A stretch of DNA of 64,000 nucleotides from Cyanobium sp. CACIAM 14 (GCA_000708525.1 JMRP01000005.1:1-64000), one strand, 5' to 3'; counted from the stretch's first letter, positions 26,311 to 34,991 are shown. The notes: generated by a model from the sequence alone, not told the origin. Numbers and translations: made by a program.

Positions 26311-27017
26311 TCCGCATCGTCGATCGCTTCCGGCGCCCTCACCCCCAACCCGGGTTCATCACGGCGGCTGAAGCCCCAGACGAAGAAGGCGACCATCATC
26401 AGCAGCAGGACCGGCTCCGACGGCGCCAGCTGGGGAGCGGCCTGACGGGCCACCAGCCGCAGACCCACCGCCAGAACCGTGAGGTAGGCGGCGTTCTGCA
26501 GATTCACGAACCGCTCCATCCAGATCAGCACCCAGCCGGCCAGGAAGCGCAGCATCGCCACCCCGATGGCACCGCCGAGCACCACGAGCCAGAGACGGTC
26601 GGTGACGGCGATCGCCGCGGTGACGCTGTCGAGGGAGAAGGCCAGATCAGTGACCGCGACCAGAGCCACCACCGCAGGCATGGGGAGGCAGGGCCGGAGG
26701 CTGGCGGCCTCCTGCGGCTCGCCTCCGCCGAGCTGTTCACGGAAATGCCGCGCCGCCAGCCAGAGCAGGTACATCCCCCCGATCAGCTGCGCCTGGGGGA
26801 AGCGCACCACCCACACGGCCATGACGACCATCACCGCCCGCAGGACGAAGGCCGCGCACAGCCCCCAGTTCAGCGCGCGCTCACGCAGGTGAGCGGGCTC
26901 CAGATCACGCACGAGGGCCGCGATCGCCACGGCGTTGTCGGCGGAGAGCACGGCCTCCAGCAGGGCGAGACTGGCCAGGGTGCCGGCGGAATGGATCACG
27001 AGGGGGAAGGGGATCAT
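26226..27017 (-). CDS. TerC-family membrane protein
   Basis: A 263-residue membrane protein of the TerC/YkoY type. Key acidic motifs are LLEAVLSADNAVAIAALV and VAVTDLAFSLDSVTAAIAV, with the paired Asp residues thought to bind metal (manganese export in characterised members) or calcium. Seven or more helices are present, followed by a polar C-terminal tail that overlaps the convergent gene. It is last in a four-gene minus-strand operon, six bases after the DUF202 gene. Confidence 0.9.
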   Translation of the reverse strand: MIPFPLVIHSAGTLASLALLEAVLSADNAVAIAALVRDLEPAHLRERALNWGLCAAFVLRAVMVVMAVWVVRFPQAQLIGGMYLLWLAARHFREQLGGGEPQEAASLRPCLPMPAVVALVAVTDLAFSLDSVTAAIAVTDRLWLVVLGGAIGVAMLRFLAGWVLIWMERFVNLQNAAYLTVLAVGLRLVARQAAPQLAPSEPVLLLMMVAFFVWGFSRRDEPGLGVRAPEAIDDADQPPAVAVSSGMGVWITPTCTSANTTRV

Positions 27018-27023
27018 GGGCGC

Positions 27024-27500
27024 TCACTCCACCAGAACGGCATTGAAAACATCGAAGGGGACGTTGAAGACATAGACGACGACGCAACCGCCCAGAGCGA
27101 TCAGGATCAGGCTCGAGAGCACCACCCAGCGATCCGGAGGTTCGTAGGTGTCGCTCTCGATGTCGTTGCGCACGGCGAAGTAATGCCATGAGGAGAGCGC
27201 AACGCTGAGCAGACCCACCACGGCGAAGGCGAGGCCCAGCTTCCAGCCGTTGCCGGGCGCGAGGGGGGCCAGGGGGGGGCGCAGGATGCGGATGCGCACG
27301 ATCAGGACACCGAATCCCAGCAGAGAGATGCCGCTGCGCATCCAGCTGAGGTAAGTGCGCTCGTTGGCGAGGTGATCGCGGATGCGGTTGGGATTTCGGT
27401 GGATGCGCAGCGGGCCCGGGCCGCTCCTGACGTCGTGGCTGTTGCCAGCGTTGGGGCTGAGGCTCGGGCTGGTGTCGGGACTCTGGATCGGACTGGTCAT
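27024..27500 (-). CDS. DUF202 / YidH-family membrane protein
   Basis: A 158-residue protein with a disordered Ser/Pro-rich N-terminus (about 35 residues), then the family signature DHLANERTYLSWMRSGISLL and three membrane helices. Function is unknown for the family. It lies between the secreted protein and TerC with six-base gaps on both sides. Confidence 0.88.
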   Translation of the reverse strand: MTSPIQSPDTSPSLSPNAGNSHDVRSGPGPLRIHRNPNRIRDHLANERTYLSWMRSGISLLGFGVLIVRIRILRPPLAPLAPGNGWKLGLAFAVVGLLSVALSSWHYFAVRNDIESDTYEPPDRWVVLSSLILIALGGCVVVYVFNVPFDVFNAVLVE

Positions 27501-27506
27501 GCCGCC

Positions 27507-28127
27507 TCAGTCCAGCGGGGCTGTCTCAGGTTCCTGATCCAGTTGGTTCTGGTTCAGGGCCGGAAGTGCAGCGATCGAGGGAAGGCCGGTCTCCACGCTG
27601 TAGGCCGGCAGACTGAGCTGGTAAGCCACCGCATCTGGAGCCTCCGCCTCGGGTGCCGCGTCGGTGAGCTCCAGTTGCTCACCCTCGAGGACGCGCAGCA
27701 CCCGCGGGGCGGCGGCCGCGCTCACCTCGCCGGAGTCAGACCAGCTGAGCGACACCTCCGGCGGCACCAGCAGCCCCACAGGCTCGTAGTCGTCGTCCGT
27801 CTCGTGGCCGGGCCCCAGCACGTAGAAGCGGGCTGGCGTAGTGGCGGGATCCTTCTTGTAACGGGCGAAGATTCCGAGATTGTGGCTGGAGCGGTTGCTC
27901 AGCTGAGCACGGTCATCGGAGGAGGCGATGGCCGCCTGGAGCTGCTGCAGCTCAGCCAGCCGCTGGGGGTCGCTGGTCTGCTCCAGGCTGGCCTGGAGCT
28001 CGGCGTAGGACTCACTGGTGAGAAACCGACCCGCATCCGCCAGGGCTGGAGCCACCCAGAGCAGCCCGAAAAGGCCGACCACCAGGGCCAGGAGAAACTG
28101 ACGGAGGCGATGGAACAGGGTCTTCAT
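27507..28127 (-). CDS. Secreted protein of unknown function
   Basis: A 206-residue protein with a clear signal peptide (FHRLRQFLLALVVGLFGLLW, cut after APALA-D). The mature part is acidic, with no Cys and a helical N-terminal region (YAELQASLEQTSDPQRLAEL). Family not recognised. It is second in the CadD-like/secreted/DUF202/TerC unit. It might act as a periplasmic partner of the membrane proteins, but that is inference from the operon only. Confidence 0.75.
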   Translation of the reverse strand: MKTLFHRLRQFLLALVVGLFGLLWVAPALADAGRFLTSESYAELQASLEQTSDPQRLAELQQLQAAIASSDDRAQLSNRSSHNLGIFARYKKDPATTPARFYVLGPGHETDDDYEPVGLLVPPEVSLSWSDSGEVSAAAAPRVLRVLEGEQLELTDAAPEAEAPDAVAYQLSLPAYSVETGLPSIAALPALNQNQLDQEPETAPLD

Positions 28128-28133
28128 GGGACG

Positions 28134-28904
28134 TCAACGCGAAGGAACGGAAGTGGGGCGGAGGGTGGCACGGTGCAGGGACTGGGCCGCCTGCTGGAGC
28201 TGTCGCCCCAGGGAGAGCGACATGGCCGCCAGGCCGCAGAGCACCAGCACCGCCAGCGTCCGGTCCGCCAGGGTGTGGCTGTCGAGCAGGATCAGCAGAC
28301 CGAGCCCGATCAGCACCAGCGGCACCGCCGGCTGGACGACGCGCCGTACCAGGGCCCCCAGGCCCGGGGCCTGGATCAGACGCCAGGCGAGCGCACACCA
28401 GAGACCCACCATCCCAGCGAAGACGAGCAGGGTGAGACCAAGCTCGGGCGCCGTGCAGCCGGCGAACAGCGGGAGGTAGAGGCCGACGTTGTCTCCCCCG
28501 TTGGCAACCGTGAGGCCAGCGATGGCGGCGATCTGGCCGCAGGGCAGACCCAGGTTCAGGAGCCAGGTCGGCATGGACGCCTCCGCCGTGGAAACCACAG
28601 AGTCATCGGCATCGCCGATGTTGTCGATGAGCTGGGATACACCGAGGCTGATCGGCAACAGGCCAAGAACACCGATCCATGCCGGGGGCAGCAGCTGCCC
28701 CCCCACGAATCCGATCAGGCTGGCGCAGACAAGCACCGCGAAACCAAGGTACTGGCCAGCCACCACATGCCAGGCGGCATGACGACGGTCGGCGGCGGAG
28801 AACAACAGCAGCAGAACGAGAATGTCGTCGAGATTGCTGGCGGCGAAGGCGGACACCGCCGTCGCCAGCACTCCCGTCAGATCCTGCAATCCTTGCCACG
28901 GCAT
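28134..28904 (-). CDS. CadD-like membrane transporter, copy 2
   Basis: A 256-residue membrane protein of the cadmium-resistance transporter family. Its two signature segments, AVSAFAASNLDDILVLLLLF and LTVANGGDNVGLYLPLFAG, carry the conserved Asn-Asp pairs. It has six membrane helices and a basic tail. It is first in a tight four-gene operon, and the 175-base space to the divergent SPFH gene at 29080 must hold the promoters. Family-level function is heavy-metal or cation efflux; the TerC partner supports metal handling. Confidence 0.85.
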   Translation of the reverse strand: MPWQGLQDLTGVLATAVSAFAASNLDDILVLLLLFSAADRRHAAWHVVAGQYLGFAVLVCASLIGFVGGQLLPPAWIGVLGLLPISLGVSQLIDNIGDADDSVVSTAEASMPTWLLNLGLPCGQIAAIAGLTVANGGDNVGLYLPLFAGCTAPELGLTLLVFAGMVGLWCALAWRLIQAPGLGALVRRVVQPAVPLVLIGLGLLILLDSHTLADRTLAVLVLCGLAAMSLSLGRQLQQAAQSLHRATLRPTSVPSR

Positions 28905-29079
28905 CGGCTATGCCATCCCTTGCGCTCATGCCGACAAGCTATGCAGAAGCGGTGCATCACAGCAACTGCAATAACTTCTGCAAGCGATCACCTCACGTTA
29001 TCAAGCAGGTGCCGGCGCTCACTGGCGTCCTCGATGGAATCCCCTAGGTTCCGGACAGCCGCACGGCGCCAGGCACGAC

Positions 29080-29961
29080 ATGCAGTCGCTGATCGATCCA
29101 GAGCTGTCGGCTCCAGCCGGCGGAGCCGACACCACACCCCAGGTCCGCCGGATCCGTAATGCCCTCTCGGCGCTGCGGCTGTTCACCGTGATGCTCGCTC
29201 TCGCCCTGATCAGCCGTTTCTTCGTGGTGGTGCCCGCCGGGGAGCGCGGCGTCCTGCTCCGCTTCGGCGCCGTGCAGGAACAGGTGCTGCAGGAGGGGAT
29301 CCATGCGCTGCTGCCACTGATGCACGGCGTGAAGCTCCTGAGCGTCCGGGTTCAGACCTTCAGCATGGAAACCGAGGCGGCCTCACGCGACCTCCAGGAT
29401 GTCGCGGCCGAGGTGGCACTGAACTGGCACCTCGACCCCGATCGGGTGAACGCCATCTATCAGCGCCTTGGCGAGAGCGACCGGATCACCAGCGGTGTGA
29501 TCCGCCCGTCCATCGAGGACAGCATCAAGGCCGTTCTGGCCAGTTTCACCGCGGAACAGCTTGTGACCGAGCGAAGCAGGGTCAAGCAGGCGATCCGTTC
29601 CCTCCTTAGCGAGCGACTGGCGCGTTACGACCTCGTGCTCGATGACGTGGACCTGCTGCAGGTGGATTTCTCCGAGCGCTTCCGTGAAGCCGTGGAGGCC
29701 AAGCAGGTGGCCGAGCAGGAGGCCAAGCGGGCCGAGTTCGAGGCGATCCGGGCCCAGCGACGCGCAGATGCCAAGGTGTTTATGGCCCGGGGCCAGGCGC
29801 AGGCCCAGCAGTTGCTGCAGAGCAGCCTCACCCCCGAAATCCTGGAGCACGAGGCGATCGAGAAATGGAACGGTCACCTGCCGTTGGTGATCGGCCAGCA
29901 GACCGCCGGCCGTTTCGATCTCAAGAGCCTGATCAAGGCCGACCGCCGTCAGGGGGGCTGA
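29080..29961 (+). CDS. SPFH/Band 7 (prohibitin-like) membrane protein
   Basis: A 293-residue protein with one N-terminal membrane anchor (FTVMLALALISRFFVVVPAG) followed by an SPFH domain (GERGVLLRFGAVQEQVLQEG to DVDLLQVDFSERF). An Ala/Glu/Arg-rich coiled coil comes next (EAKQVAEQEAKRAEFEAIRA). It forms large membrane-associated rings or scaffolds in the prohibitin/HflK manner. No protease partner is adjacent. It is divergent from the CadD-like operon. Confidence 0.92.
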   Translation: MQSLIDPELSAPAGGADTTPQVRRIRNALSALRLFTVMLALALISRFFVVVPAGERGVLLRFGAVQEQVLQEGIHALLPLMHGVKLLSVRVQTFSMETEAASRDLQDVAAEVALNWHLDPDRVNAIYQRLGESDRITSGVIRPSIEDSIKAVLASFTAEQLVTERSRVKQAIRSLLSERLARYDLVLDDVDLLQVDFSERFREAVEAKQVAEQEAKRAEFEAIRAQRRADAKVFMARGQAQAQQLLQSSLTPEILEHEAIEKWNGHLPLVIGQQTAGRFDLKSLIKADRRQGG

Positions 29962-30059
29962 GGAGGTTCCAGCAGAAACGGAGATCTGGTGAAGGGACCT
30001 GGTGAACGCTGGCAGGCAGCGTGCCACCAGGCCCTCCTCCTCATGCGCCACCCCCTCCA

Positions 30060-30365
30060 TCAGGCGCAGCGGGGCACCGGCAGCTCGATCAGAGGGGAGA
30101 CTGCGGGGCCAGAGGCCTCGGAATGGACTTCCGCCAGCCGGGCATCGGAAAGGTACTGGGCCACGGCGAGAGGATCCTGGTGGCGCAGGAGTTCGCCATT
30201 GCGAAAGACAAGGGTGAAACGTTGGGGATGGGGCTCGGAGAGCCTGGAGCGGAAGTACTGGGCAGCCATTGGGAAGACGGTGGTGAAGGATTCGGTGCAG
30301 AACTCGGTCGAACGGCGTTGACCGATCGAGCGGGGAAGAAGCAAGGCCGTGGTGGCGGCCGGCAC
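30060..30365 (-). CDS. Possible small protein downstream of cysR2
   Basis: A 101-codon frame (inner start MAAQYFRSRLSEP) with a plausible folded core (FTLVFRNGELLRHQDPLAVA, QYLSDARLAEV). It begins 24 bases after the cysR2 stop on the same strand and could be co-transcribed. No family is recognised, and the first 30 codons look non-coding, so it is called with low confidence. Confidence 0.4.
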   Translation of the reverse strand: MPAATTALLLPRSIGQRRSTEFCTESFTTVFPMAAQYFRSRLSEPHPQRFTLVFRNGELLRHQDPLAVAQYLSDARLAEVHSEASGPAVSPLIELPVPRCA

Positions 30366-30389
30366 GGCCCGGGGAGCCCTCGCCGACGC

Positions 30390-30959
30390 TCAGCCGGCCA
30401 TGGTCGGGGAGTCCAGGCTGACCATCAGGTCGGTGTCGCTCACCTTCTGCAGCAGCCCGTGACGCTTGAAATGATTGAGGGTCTTGGTGACCGTCACCCG
30501 GGTGAGGCCGCAGATCTCGGCCAGAGACTGATGGGTGAGGTTCATGTCGCGCAGGGAGAGCCGGTACCCCCGGCTGCTGACCTGGCCGAAGCGGGTGCCA
30601 AGCCAGCGCAGGAGCTTCAGCAGCCGGGATTCAGCGCCACGGATCCTGTTGATCTCGAACAGTTCCTCCGTGTTGCGGATCTGGTGATGGAGAAAGGCCA
30701 GGATCTCGGCTTCGGAGGGATGGCCCTGCTCCACCACCACGGTGGAGAGGCACTGGATCTCCACGGGGTTCAGCACCGAGAAGGCATTGGTCACCCAGTC
30801 ACCCGGACCCCAGAGGCCAAGGATGAAGGATTCGCCGTCCTCGTCGAGGGAAGCGGTGCGGATGTAGCCGTCCTGGATCCGCCAGTGCAACCCGTCGGGG
30901 AGGACGTCATGGGGCTGGAGGGTGAGGCGGAGAGCCTGGGGTGGGCGTGAGGTGGTCAT
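30390..30959 (-). CDS. cysR: CysR-like Crp/Fnr-family regulator, copy 2
   Basis: A 189-residue paralogue of the regulator at 7979, with the same effector-domain landmarks (FILGLWGPGDWVTNAFSVLN, CLSTVVVEQGHP), RFGQVSSRGYRLSLRDMNL and HTH (LTHQSLAEICGLTRVTVTKT). It is divergent from a decayed and an intact sbpA gene, mirroring the cysR1-sbpA1 arrangement. The upstream region again holds a short frame with consecutive Cys codons that overlaps this start. It likely regulates sulfur-starvation genes. How the two copies divide the work cannot be seen. Confidence 0.9.
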   Translation of the reverse strand: MTTSRPPQALRLTLQPHDVLPDGLHWRIQDGYIRTASLDEDGESFILGLWGPGDWVTNAFSVLNPVEIQCLSTVVVEQGHPSEAEILAFLHHQIRNTEELFEINRIRGAESRLLKLLRWLGTRFGQVSSRGYRLSLRDMNLTHQSLAEICGLTRVTVTKTLNHFKRHGLLQKVSDTDLMVSLDSPTMAG

Positions 30960-31031
30960 GGCTGCAGTCGGCAGACGTTGGGTACGGAGGCGTGGGGGCG
31001 ATCAGAGAAGCCAGCGATGAACTGGCGCCAG

Positions 31032-31117
31032 GCATTCGCCGACAACAGCACATGGGGAGAGCCTGCAGGGACCCGAGAAGCATACACCGTATTTCCCATC
31101 GCCTATGTGGTCTATTT
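31032..31117 (-). promoter_or_regulatory. cysR2 upstream region with poly-Cys leader frame
   Basis: Contains the counterparts of the cysR1 blocks: GCATTCGCCGACAACAG (31032-31048) and GTGGTCTATTT (31107-31117). On the minus strand an ATG at 31053 is followed directly by TGC TGT TGT (Met-Cys-Cys-Cys-Arg-Arg-Met). The frame continues to 30907, ending 53 bases inside cysR2 in the same relative frame as at cysR1. Confidence 0.5.
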
Positions 31118-31125
31118 AACGGACG

Positions 31126-31609
31126 TCCTCTGGATCCCCAAGGCCAGCCGTCGGGCGCGCCGGAACCTCCTCGACCTGTGGAGTCCGTGGCGGAGATCGG
31201 CGGCAACGAAGCCGAGTCCCGGTGTTCTTGATCGAGGGCTCCAGCAATGGGAACACCCTGCGCACGCAGGCCGGGGGAACCAGCGATGCCGTCGTGAAGC
31301 GCGGCCTGGGCGTCGTGCCGCTGAATGACGGGAACGAGGCGATCCTGGTGAAGACGTCGACCGGAGAGGAGCACGCAACGCTGCCCCCAAGCCTTCGCCA
31401 GGCCTCTCAACACAGGCACGGCCCCGCGGCTGCGCGCCTCCATGGGTTTCCACCGGTGAACGCCTTGGTGAAAGGGGGGAGACCAGGGCGTCATCCACGG
31501 CGCTCAAGACGATCTTCGGCGTCAGGGACTTCGGGGGATGGCAAACCATCAATGAGCAGATCTTCGGTAACGGAGGGCTGGGGGACCAGTCCCTCTCCCG
31601 ACCCCGATG
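31126..31609 (+). pseudogene. Decayed tandem copy of sbpA
   Basis: Recognisable SbpA sequence survives in pieces: PKASRRARRNLLDLWSPW (31137-31190, for NPKTSGGARWNFLGLWGSV), VVKRGLGVVPLNDGNEAIL (about 31290, for FLKRGQGDVLLNYENEAIL) and the C-terminus DFGGWQTINEQIFGNGGLGD ending at the TGA of 31609. The frame changes between pieces and the N-terminal half is gone. The intact sbpA2 starts 100 bases later. Confidence 0.8.
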
Positions 31610-31710
31610 AAGTCCGGCGAGGGTCGCTCGGCACCACCCGCCAGGAGGGATGCCCGTCGAAAGGCGCCGAGCAGCGGTGTAGGGTTTTGCGAGTTCTCGA
31701 TCAGCGTACC

Positions 31711-32775
31711 GTGGTTTGTGGTCCTTTTTGCCGGCCCGGCGTCTTGGCCCACCTCACCCTTGCCAGCGTCCTGCTGGGAGGTGTGGTCCTGGGGGGATGC
31801 GGCAGCAAGCCGACCGACACGACGGGCTCCGGTGGCGGCGGCGCAGCCAAGGAGCTGCTGCTGGTGAGCTACGCCGTGACCAAGGGGGCCTACGACCGGA
31901 TCCTGCCCAGGTTCGAAGCCGACTGGAAGGCCAGGACCGGCCAGTCCATCACCGTGAAGACCAGCTACGGCGGCTCGGGCTCCCAGACCCGGGCGATCAT
32001 CGACGGCCTGGACGCCGACGTGGCCACCCTGGCTCTGGCCGGCGACGTGCTCAAGCTCCAGAAGGCAGGCCTGGTGCAGGCCGGCTGGGAGAAGAAACTG
32101 CCGGGGGATTCGATCATCACCAACTCGGTGGTGGCCTTCGTGACGCGCGAGGGCAACCCCAAGGGCATCCGCACCTGGGCCGACCTGGCCAGACCCGGGG
32201 TGATGGTGGTGACGGCCAACCCCAAGACCTCCGGGGGAGCCCGCTGGAATTTCCTGGGCCTCTGGGGCTCGGTGAGCCAGACCGGCGGCACCGAGGCCCA
32301 GGCGAAGACCTACGTGGCCTCGGTGTATCGCAACGTGGAGAACCTGCCCAAGGATGCCCGCGAGGCCAGCGACGTGTTCCTCAAGCGCGGCCAGGGGGAC
32401 GTGCTGCTCAACTACGAGAACGAGGCGATCCTGGCGAAGCGGACCGGTGACCTCAAGGCTCCGTTCCTTGTGCCGGCGGTGAACATCCGCATCGAGGGGC
32501 CGGTGGCGGTGGTGGACCGCAATGTGGACCGCAAGGGCACACGCAAGCCCGCCGAGGCCCTGGCCGCCTATCTCCAGAGCGACGGGGCCCAGGAGATCTT
32601 CGCCGAGGAGGGCTTCCGGCCGGTGAGCCCCGCCGTCTGGAGCCGGGTGAAGGCCCGCTTCGCCCCGGTGAAGCAGCTGTTCTCGGCCTCCGACTTCGGC
32701 GGCTGGAACTTGGTCAACGAGACCTTCTTCGGCGAGAACGGGGTCTGGGACCAGTTGTTCCGGGCTTCCCGCTGA
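31711..32775 (+). CDS. sbpA: Sulfate-binding lipoprotein SbpA, copy 2
   Basis: Second sulfate-binding protein, here probably a lipoprotein: a hydrophobic signal ends in VVLGGC followed by GSKPTDTTGSGGGG. The binding domain matches SbpA1 closely (LLVSYAVTKGAYDRI, YGGSGSQTRAIIDGL, NPKTSGGARWNFLGLWGS). The mature protein has one Cys (the lipid anchor) and one Met. The start is uncertain (GTG 31711, TTG 31744 or TTG 31687); the long open frame upstream is the pseudogene. Divergent from cysR2, it presumably feeds the same CysTWA permease under different conditions. Confidence 0.93.
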   Translation: MVCGPFCRPGVLAHLTLASVLLGGVVLGGCGSKPTDTTGSGGGGAAKELLLVSYAVTKGAYDRILPRFEADWKARTGQSITVKTSYGGSGSQTRAIIDGLDADVATLALAGDVLKLQKAGLVQAGWEKKLPGDSIITNSVVAFVTREGNPKGIRTWADLARPGVMVVTANPKTSGGARWNFLGLWGSVSQTGGTEAQAKTYVASVYRNVENLPKDAREASDVFLKRGQGDVLLNYENEAILAKRTGDLKAPFLVPAVNIRIEGPVAVVDRNVDRKGTRKPAEALAAYLQSDGAQEIFAEEGFRPVSPAVWSRVKARFAPVKQLFSASDFGGWNLVNETFFGENGVWDQLFRASR

Positions 32776-32886
32776 GCCGCGCCGCGTTCACTCTCACCGA
32801 AGCAGGCGGGCCTGGCCGCAGCGGCTGGGAGAATGGGCGACGGCGGCTGTCCAACACTGCCTGCGGCCCCCGGCGGCCCCCCCTCG

Positions 32887-33741
32887 ATGTGCGAACTGCT
32901 GGCCCTCAGCGCCAACACCCCCACCGACATGCGCTTCTCCTTCCATGGCCTCACCCGCCGGGGCGGGGCCACGGGCTGCCACGGGGACGGCTGGGGGGTG
33001 GCCAGCTACGACCCCGACGGCCGTGGGGTACATCTCTACAGGGAGGACGCCCCGGCCGCCTTCTCCCCGATCGCGGCGCAGGTGGCGGCCTTGGATTTGA
33101 AGGCCCATTGCTCCATCGCCCACATCCGCAAGGCCACGCAGGGGAGCGTGGCCCTCGAGAACTGTCATCCCTTCCACCGCCGCTGGCGTGGTCAGGAATG
33201 GGTGTTCGCCCACAACGGGGACCTGAAGGAGGATCTGCCCTGGCCGCGCTGGGAGAATGGCGAAGCGAGCGTCTTGTGGGGCGATTACCGGCCGGAGGGC
33301 AGCACCGACAGCGAGGCCGCCTTCTGCTGGATCCTCGGGGAGCTCGATCGGGCCGGCATCGCCCCGGATGACGAAGCGGGCCTGTTCGCCAGCCTGGTGG
33401 CCGCCTCCCACCGACTGGCCCGCACGGGCATCTTCAACTGTCTGATCAGCAATGGCCGCTGGCTGTATGCCTACGCCGGCACCCGGCTGCACCGCATCAC
33501 CCGGCGGGCCCCCTTCACCCGGGCCACCCTCGCCGACGACGACCTGAGCGTGGACTTCGCCGAACTGGCCGGTGCCGATGATGTGGTGACGATCGTGAGC
33601 ACAGAACCACTCACAAGGGATGAAGAGTGGCTGCCGCTTCGGGTGGATGAAGCAATCCTTCTAGTGGGAGGGGAAGTGGTGCGCCATCACCCTCCGGCAG
33701 TCGTCACTTCCCTGGTGCCCGAGGCCAGAGAAAACACGTAG
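32887..33741 (+). CDS. Class II glutamine amidotransferase (YafJ/EgtC-like)
   Basis: A 284-residue N-terminal-nucleophile amidohydrolase. ATG at 32887 places the catalytic Cys at position 2 (MCELLALSANTP), as the family needs after Met removal. Other motifs are HGDGWGVASYDPDG, IAHIRKATQGSV and FAHNGDL. Members hydrolyse gamma-glutamyl bonds; EgtC acts in ergothioneine synthesis, and YafJ is uncharacterised. No egtB/egtD are nearby, so the pathway is open. Its last 55 bases overlap the convergent rhodanese-like gene. Confidence 0.88.
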   Translation: MCELLALSANTPTDMRFSFHGLTRRGGATGCHGDGWGVASYDPDGRGVHLYREDAPAAFSPIAAQVAALDLKAHCSIAHIRKATQGSVALENCHPFHRRWRGQEWVFAHNGDLKEDLPWPRWENGEASVLWGDYRPEGSTDSEAAFCWILGELDRAGIAPDDEAGLFASLVAASHRLARTGIFNCLISNGRWLYAYAGTRLHRITRRAPFTRATLADDDLSVDFAELAGADDVVTIVSTEPLTRDEEWLPLRVDEAILLVGGEVVRHHPPAVVTSLVPEARENT

Positions 33742-34103
33742 CGGTAACCAAGACGGAGCAGTTGTTGCACCAGTCGGTCAGCTGACTGACGATCCGCCTG
33801 ATCAACGCCAAGCCCCACACAGAGAAGGGGCTGGCCGGCATCGGGCAGAAGCTCACGGATCTCCTCAGGCTCCATCTCTTCAGCCAAGAGAATGGCTCCG
33901 TCGAGGGACTCGCCGAAGGGTTGCTTCCACTGCACGAGGGTGGCTCCTTCCCACAGCATCCTCCGCACTTCGAGGGGCTTGAGTTCGTGGTGTTCGCCAA
34001 CTGATCGCGCAGCCGGGTCACCCAGGATGTCAGGTTCGCCAAGGAGCTCCTCCTGATCTCCCAGGCCGTCGTGATCGTGGTGATAACCCATGGAAGGTTG
34101 CAT
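33687..34103 (-). CDS. Rhodanese-like protein with displaced active-site Cys
   Basis: A 138-residue protein whose C-terminal 95 residues follow a rhodanese fold: ELKPLEVRRMLWEGATLV, GAILLAEEMEPEEIRELLPD, QPLLCVGLGVDQAD, RLVQQLLRLGYRYVFSLASG. The active-site loop (normally C-R-S-G-x-R-S) is replaced by VGLGVDQADRQS and the nearest Cys is shifted upstream, so sulfurtransferase activity is doubtful. ATG at 34103 is supported by an upstream AAGGAAGA ribosome site. The N-terminus is His/Asp-rich (MGYHHDHDGLGDQ). Confidence 0.7.
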   Translation of the reverse strand: MQPSMGYHHDHDGLGDQEELLGEPDILGDPAARSVGEHHELKPLEVRRMLWEGATLVQWKQPFGESLDGAILLAEEMEPEEIRELLPDAGQPLLCVGLGVDQADRQSADRLVQQLLRLGYRYVFSLASGTREVTTAGG

Positions 34104-34505
34104 GTGTTCGTCTTCCTTTCCAGCATGACCAGAAAGGGAAGGGCAGGCTGTGCGTTGATGCCACAGGCTGTGTGATCCGGACCACTCCGTGACTGGTGAA
34201 CGAGGGCCATTCTCTAAGGGGCTCGAAGCATTTCGAGCGAAGGAGGAGACTGGGCCCTGCCTAACGGCAGGGCCTTCATTCCCTCGCACATTCCCTCGCA
34301 TTGACCCTGACATTGACATGGAGCCATGCTGCCTGACTCTAAGAGACATTCGTCTGAGAACGCACCGTCGGCAGAGATGCGCTCCTTCAACTCAGGAGCT
34401 CGCAGCATCGATCGCAACATTGCTTGGAACATTTCTCGCAACGCTGCTTGCAACATTGATCGCAGAACTGTTCCCTGGACCGACCGATCCACGGCAACAA
34501 TCCCC
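34104..34505. other. Intergenic stretch with short direct repeats
   Basis: Between divergent rhodanese-like genes. Two 24-base direct repeats (34412-34435 and 34436-34459, TCGCAACATTGCTTGGAAC and TCGCAACGCTGCTTGCAAC types) and a weaker third copy follow a doubled ATTCCCTCGCA near 34280. The open frames here are not protein-like. It probably holds both promoters. Confidence 0.5.
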
Positions 34506-34991
34506 ATGGATAATCACCTTCCTGTACGTCAGCTCAGTTCATCTGGCAGCCATTTACTTTCTCCCCCAGACCTGTATCGACTGATGCTCGATCTGGATCA
34601 TTCCGACCATGCCACAGCGGACCATGCCACAGCTGGTGTCATCATCGACATCCGACCCAGATCCCGCTATCGGCAACACCACATTCCCGGCAGTCACTCG
34701 ATCCCCAGCGGATGGCTCATCAGTGGCGAGCTTCCGGAGGGCGATCTGATCCTGGTGGGCGAGAGCTCTAGGCATTCAGCCCTCACGATCGAACATCTTC
34801 AGGCTCACGGCTATGACCGGCGAATCCGTCATCTCGCCGGAGGCTTCGCGGCCTGGCAGCAGCAGGGACTGCCCATGATCAGCACTCCCGCCAATGGTCC
34901 GCCATGGCCGGGAAAGGCGCTGCTGGCATGGCTCGTTCACGGCCTGCAGCGCCAGAGGGTGCCCGCCAGCCGCTGCCGCGCCAGAGCCTGA
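34506..34991 (+). CDS. Rhodanese-like protein lacking the catalytic Cys
   Basis: A 161-residue single-domain rhodanese homologue: SPPDLYRLMLDLD, VIIDIRPRSRYRQHHIPGSH, LILVGESSRHSALTIEHLQ, IRHLAGGFAAWQQQGLPM. The loop is GESSRHSA where an active enzyme has CRSGxRS, so Ser replaces the persulfide Cys and the protein is probably a binding or signalling module. ATG at 34506 starts just before the domain. Its C-terminal tail is basic (GLQRQRVPASRCRARA). Confidence 0.8.
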   Translation: MDNHLPVRQLSSSGSHLLSPPDLYRLMLDLDHSDHATADHATAGVIIDIRPRSRYRQHHIPGSHSIPSGWLISGELPEGDLILVGESSRHSALTIEHLQAHGYDRRIRHLAGGFAAWQQQGLPMISTPANGPPWPGKALLAWLVHGLQRQRVPASRCRARA

